Of a DNA stretch of 64,000 nt, positions 62,179 through 64,000 are shown piece after piece. Where the stretch lies: positions 1,215,065 to 1,279,064 of the forward strand of contig NZ_WTUZ01000022.1 of the NCBI RefSeq assembly GCF_009882985.1, in the 5' to 3' direction. Positions within the stretch are counted from its first letter, which is position 1. The number at the start of each line of letters is the position of its first letter. The stretch comes from Paenibacillus silvestris (lineage in GTDB: Bacteria; Bacillota; Bacilli; Paenibacillales; NBRC-103111). The notes under the pieces were generated by a model, which did no database searches, was not told the origin of the DNA, and saw nothing but the letters and a program-made list of their open reading frames with translations. The position numbers and the translations under genes were made by a program.

Positions 62179-64000
62179 ATGAATAAGCAGGAGTTGAGAC
62201 GGAAATTCGAGAATCCGCCTGGGGAGCACCGCTCATTACCGTTCTGGTCTTGGAATGGCGCGTTAGAGCAAGAGGAGCTGGACCGGCAGATCGATGGCTT
62301 CAAGGATCAGGGAATGGGCGGATTTATGATTCATGTGCGGGAAGGGCTCGAGACGCCGTACATGGGCGAGGCGTTCATGGAGCGGGTGAAGGATTCCGTA
62401 GCCAAAGCGAAAGCGGAAGGCCTGTACGCTTGGTTATATGATGAAGACCGTTACTCTTCCGGAATGGGAGGAGGCCGTGTACCTCAAATCGGCGGCGATG
62501 CCGTGCGGGCTAAGGCGTTATCGCTTACAGTCTGTCGCAATCTGGCAACCAGCGGTGAGAACGCACTCGCCGTATACCGGGCGAGAATACGCGGGAGCGA
62601 ACTGCTCAGCTGTACTTGGCTGAAGGAGGATCAGCAGGACGCGATTGCCCTCCACGAAGACGAGGTATACTTGGTTTTTCACCGGATTGTCGCTACTCCG
62701 AATGAATGGTGCCACGGTGATACGTATCCGGATTATCTAAACCCGGAATCCACGCGAATTTTCATCGAGACGACGTACGAGACCTATAAGTCTGCGGTAG
62801 GGGAGGAATTCGGTCGTACGGTGCCAGGCATTTTCACGGACGAACCGAGTCTGCTCGGATTTAAGGAAAGGCTGGATGCACCGGAAATGACCTGGATGAC
62901 ATGGTCGGATGTCTTACCTCAAGCTTTTGCGGAGAAAAACGGCTACGCGATATGGGAAACGCTCCCCTACTTTTTCTATCACGGTCCGCCGGCCTCCAAG
63001 ATTCGGCATGATTACTGGCGAACGGTTACCGAGCTGTTCTGCGAAGCATACACGAAGCAAATCGGAGACTGGTGCCATTCAAATGGTCTTGCCTTCACCG
63101 GGCATTTGTGCGAAGACATGGATCTGGTCATCGCGGCCCGGCATGGCGGCGCTACGATGCCGCATTATCGCTATATGGACGTTCCCGGTATCGATAACTT
63201 ATGCGAGCAAACGGAAGAAAACTTGACGATCAAGCAAGTATCGAGCATTGCGAATCAATACGGCAAAAAAAAGGTTACAACGGAAATCTACGGTGTAACG
63301 GGTTGGGAATTAACGTTCGAAGGGCGCAAATGGATCGGCGACTGGCAGTTCGTGCTCGGCGTCAATCTGATGATCCATCATGTATCGCTGTATACCTTGC
63401 GCGGCTGCAGGAAACGCGATTATCCGCCTTCGTTCAATTATAATGTGAATTGGTGGCCGCATAATCATGTGATGGAGCATTATTTTGCCCGGCTGGGGGC
63501 GGTGCTGAGTGAGGGACGTGTCCGAAGAGACATCCTAGTCATTCATCCAGCAGCTACTGCTTGGGCCCAGCTGGGTCGCGATGTGCATGCCAAAGAATGG
63601 CGCGCAAGTGGCGGAAATGCGGAAGAGCTTGGAGCGTATAGCCGGGAATTTAACGCGTTTGTCCAGTTGTTGCTCGGTCAGCATTATGACTTTGATTTAG
63701 GTGACGAGCTATGTATAGAGGAAAGCGGCTATGTGCGTGAAGGTCGTTTCGGTATCGGTCAAGCGAGCTATCAAGTCGTGATCCTGCCGTCGCTTGTGAA
63801 TATGCTAAGCTCCACTTATGAGAAGCTGATGGCTTATTTGGATGCAGGGGGCACCATATTGTCTTATGGAACCGTCTCCACGCTGTTGGATGGTGAACCT
63901 TCCGTTGCCTTGGCACTTCTCACAGGCCATCCGAGCTATCAGCATTTGGGCAGCTGGAACGAATTGCTAAATGAGCTTGAGCGAATCACACCCCGTGCTG
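62179..64000 (+). CDS. large glycosyl hydrolase (GH106-like), 3' end cut by window
   Basis: The frame is open from ATG 62179 to the last base (607 codons), so the gene is truncated by the window. The N-terminal PPGEHRSLPFWSWNGALEQE and MGGFMIHVREGLETPYMG, then AWLYDEDRYSSGMGGG, match the TIM-barrel start of alpha-L-rhamnosidase-like GH106 and related uncharacterised glycosyl hydrolases. GIFTDEP and TTEIYGVTGWE hold likely catalytic acids. No signal peptide is present, so it acts in the cytosol. GGGGG lies before the ATG. It follows the dehydrogenase by 82 bases. Confidence 0.8.
   Translation, partial: MNKQELRRKFENPPGEHRSLPFWSWNGALEQEELDRQIDGFKDQGMGGFMIHVREGLETPYMGEAFMERVKDSVAKAKAEGLYAWLYDEDRYSSGMGGGRVPQIGGDAVRAKALSLTVCRNLATSGENALAVYRARIRGSELLSCTWLKEDQQDAIALHEDEVYLVFHRIVATPNEWCHGDTYPDYLNPESTRIFIETTYETYKSAVGEEFGRTVPGIFTDEPSLLGFKERLDAPEMTWMTWSDVLPQAFAEKNGYAIWETLPYFFYHGPPASKIRHDYWRTVTELFCEAYTKQIGDWCHSNGLAFTGHLCEDMDLVIAARHGGATMPHYRYMDVPGIDNLCEQTEENLTIKQVSSIANQYGKKKVTTEIYGVTGWELTFEGRKWIGDWQFVLGVNLMIHHVSLYTLRGCRKRDYPPSFNYNVNWWPHNHVMEHYFARLGAVLSEGRVRRDILVIHPAATAWAQLGRDVHAKEWRASGGNAEELGAYSREFNAFVQLLLGQHYDFDLGDELCIEESGYVREGRFGIGQASYQVVILPSLVNMLSSTYEKLMAYLDAGGTILSYGTVSTLLDGEPSVALALLTGHPSYQHLGSWNELLNELERITPRA

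Noticed and set aside
1..64000. tRNA, rRNA, CRISPR repeats, riboswitch or insertion sequence ends
   Set aside because: Looked for cloverleaf, regular spaced repeats, T-box and terminal inverted repeats with a transposase; none were convincing.

Overview
The window looks like the chromosome of a Paenibacillus-type member of the Bacillota (Paenibacillaceae). Signs are: strong AGGAGG-type ribosome binding sites, many TTG and GTG starts, LplABC-type sugar importers beside YesM/YesN or YtdP-like regulators, an SLH-anchored subtilase, and a DUF4317 protein. Genus assignment is inference. I see no rRNA, tRNA, CRISPR array, phage module or intact insertion sequence.

Layout. 1-3501: a truncated DUF1835-type gene, a 600-bp non-coding stretch, a cupin plus Gfo/Idh oxidoreductase pair and a convergent AraC regulator. 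3609-13579: an SDR, then sugar system 1 (MFS permease and two ABC permeases on the minus strand; LacI regulator, TIM-barrel isomerase, lipoprotein binding protein, beta-CASP-like metallo-hydrolase and histidine phosphatase on the plus strand). 13615-14853: a secreted ComEC-type metallo-hydrolase. 15059-22048: sugar system 2 (two permeases, YesM-type kinase, YesN-type response regulator, binding protein). 22167-26219: amidohydrolase, threonine-synthase-like PLP enzyme, cytosolic class C serine hydrolase and RidA protein. 26489-28911: a membrane-embedded HExxH protein overlapping an XRE regulator, then a GINT1-N-type beta-propeller. 28970-38020: sugar system 3 (YtdP-like membrane AraC regulator, two permeases, binding protein, GH36-like and GH4 glycosidases). 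38118-39408: an unlisted 54-residue small gene and a second SDR. 39484-48191: two giant secreted subtilases and an MgtC-family protein. 48271-57745: sugar system 4 (isomerase, LacI, 3-keto-disaccharide hydrolase-type protein, binding protein, two permeases, two VOC proteins, SDR, PD40 propeller). 57923-59086: DUF4317. 59181-64000: AraC regulator, isomerase, 2-hydroxyacid dehydrogenase and a large glycosyl hydrolase cut by the window edge.

How it works together. The window is dominated by uptake and breakdown of plant-type glycosides. Four CUT1-type importers each have two permeases and one lipoprotein, but no ABC ATPase is encoded here, so a shared MsmX-type ATPase elsewhere is likely. Each importer has its own control type: LacI (systems 1 and 4), two-component (system 2) or membrane AraC (system 3).

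Most notable: five copies of a 14-bp palindrome (TAAACGCGCGTTTA) lie at the promoters of the system 4 LacI gene, the 3-keto-sugar hydrolase gene and the importer operon. They define a small regulon for what may be an undescribed 3-keto-glycoside pathway. Other points of interest are the membrane zincin/XRE pair, the amidohydrolase/PLP/serine hydrolase/RidA cluster, a GH4 enzyme with a CNIA active-site motif, and a subtilase with a large inserted domain.
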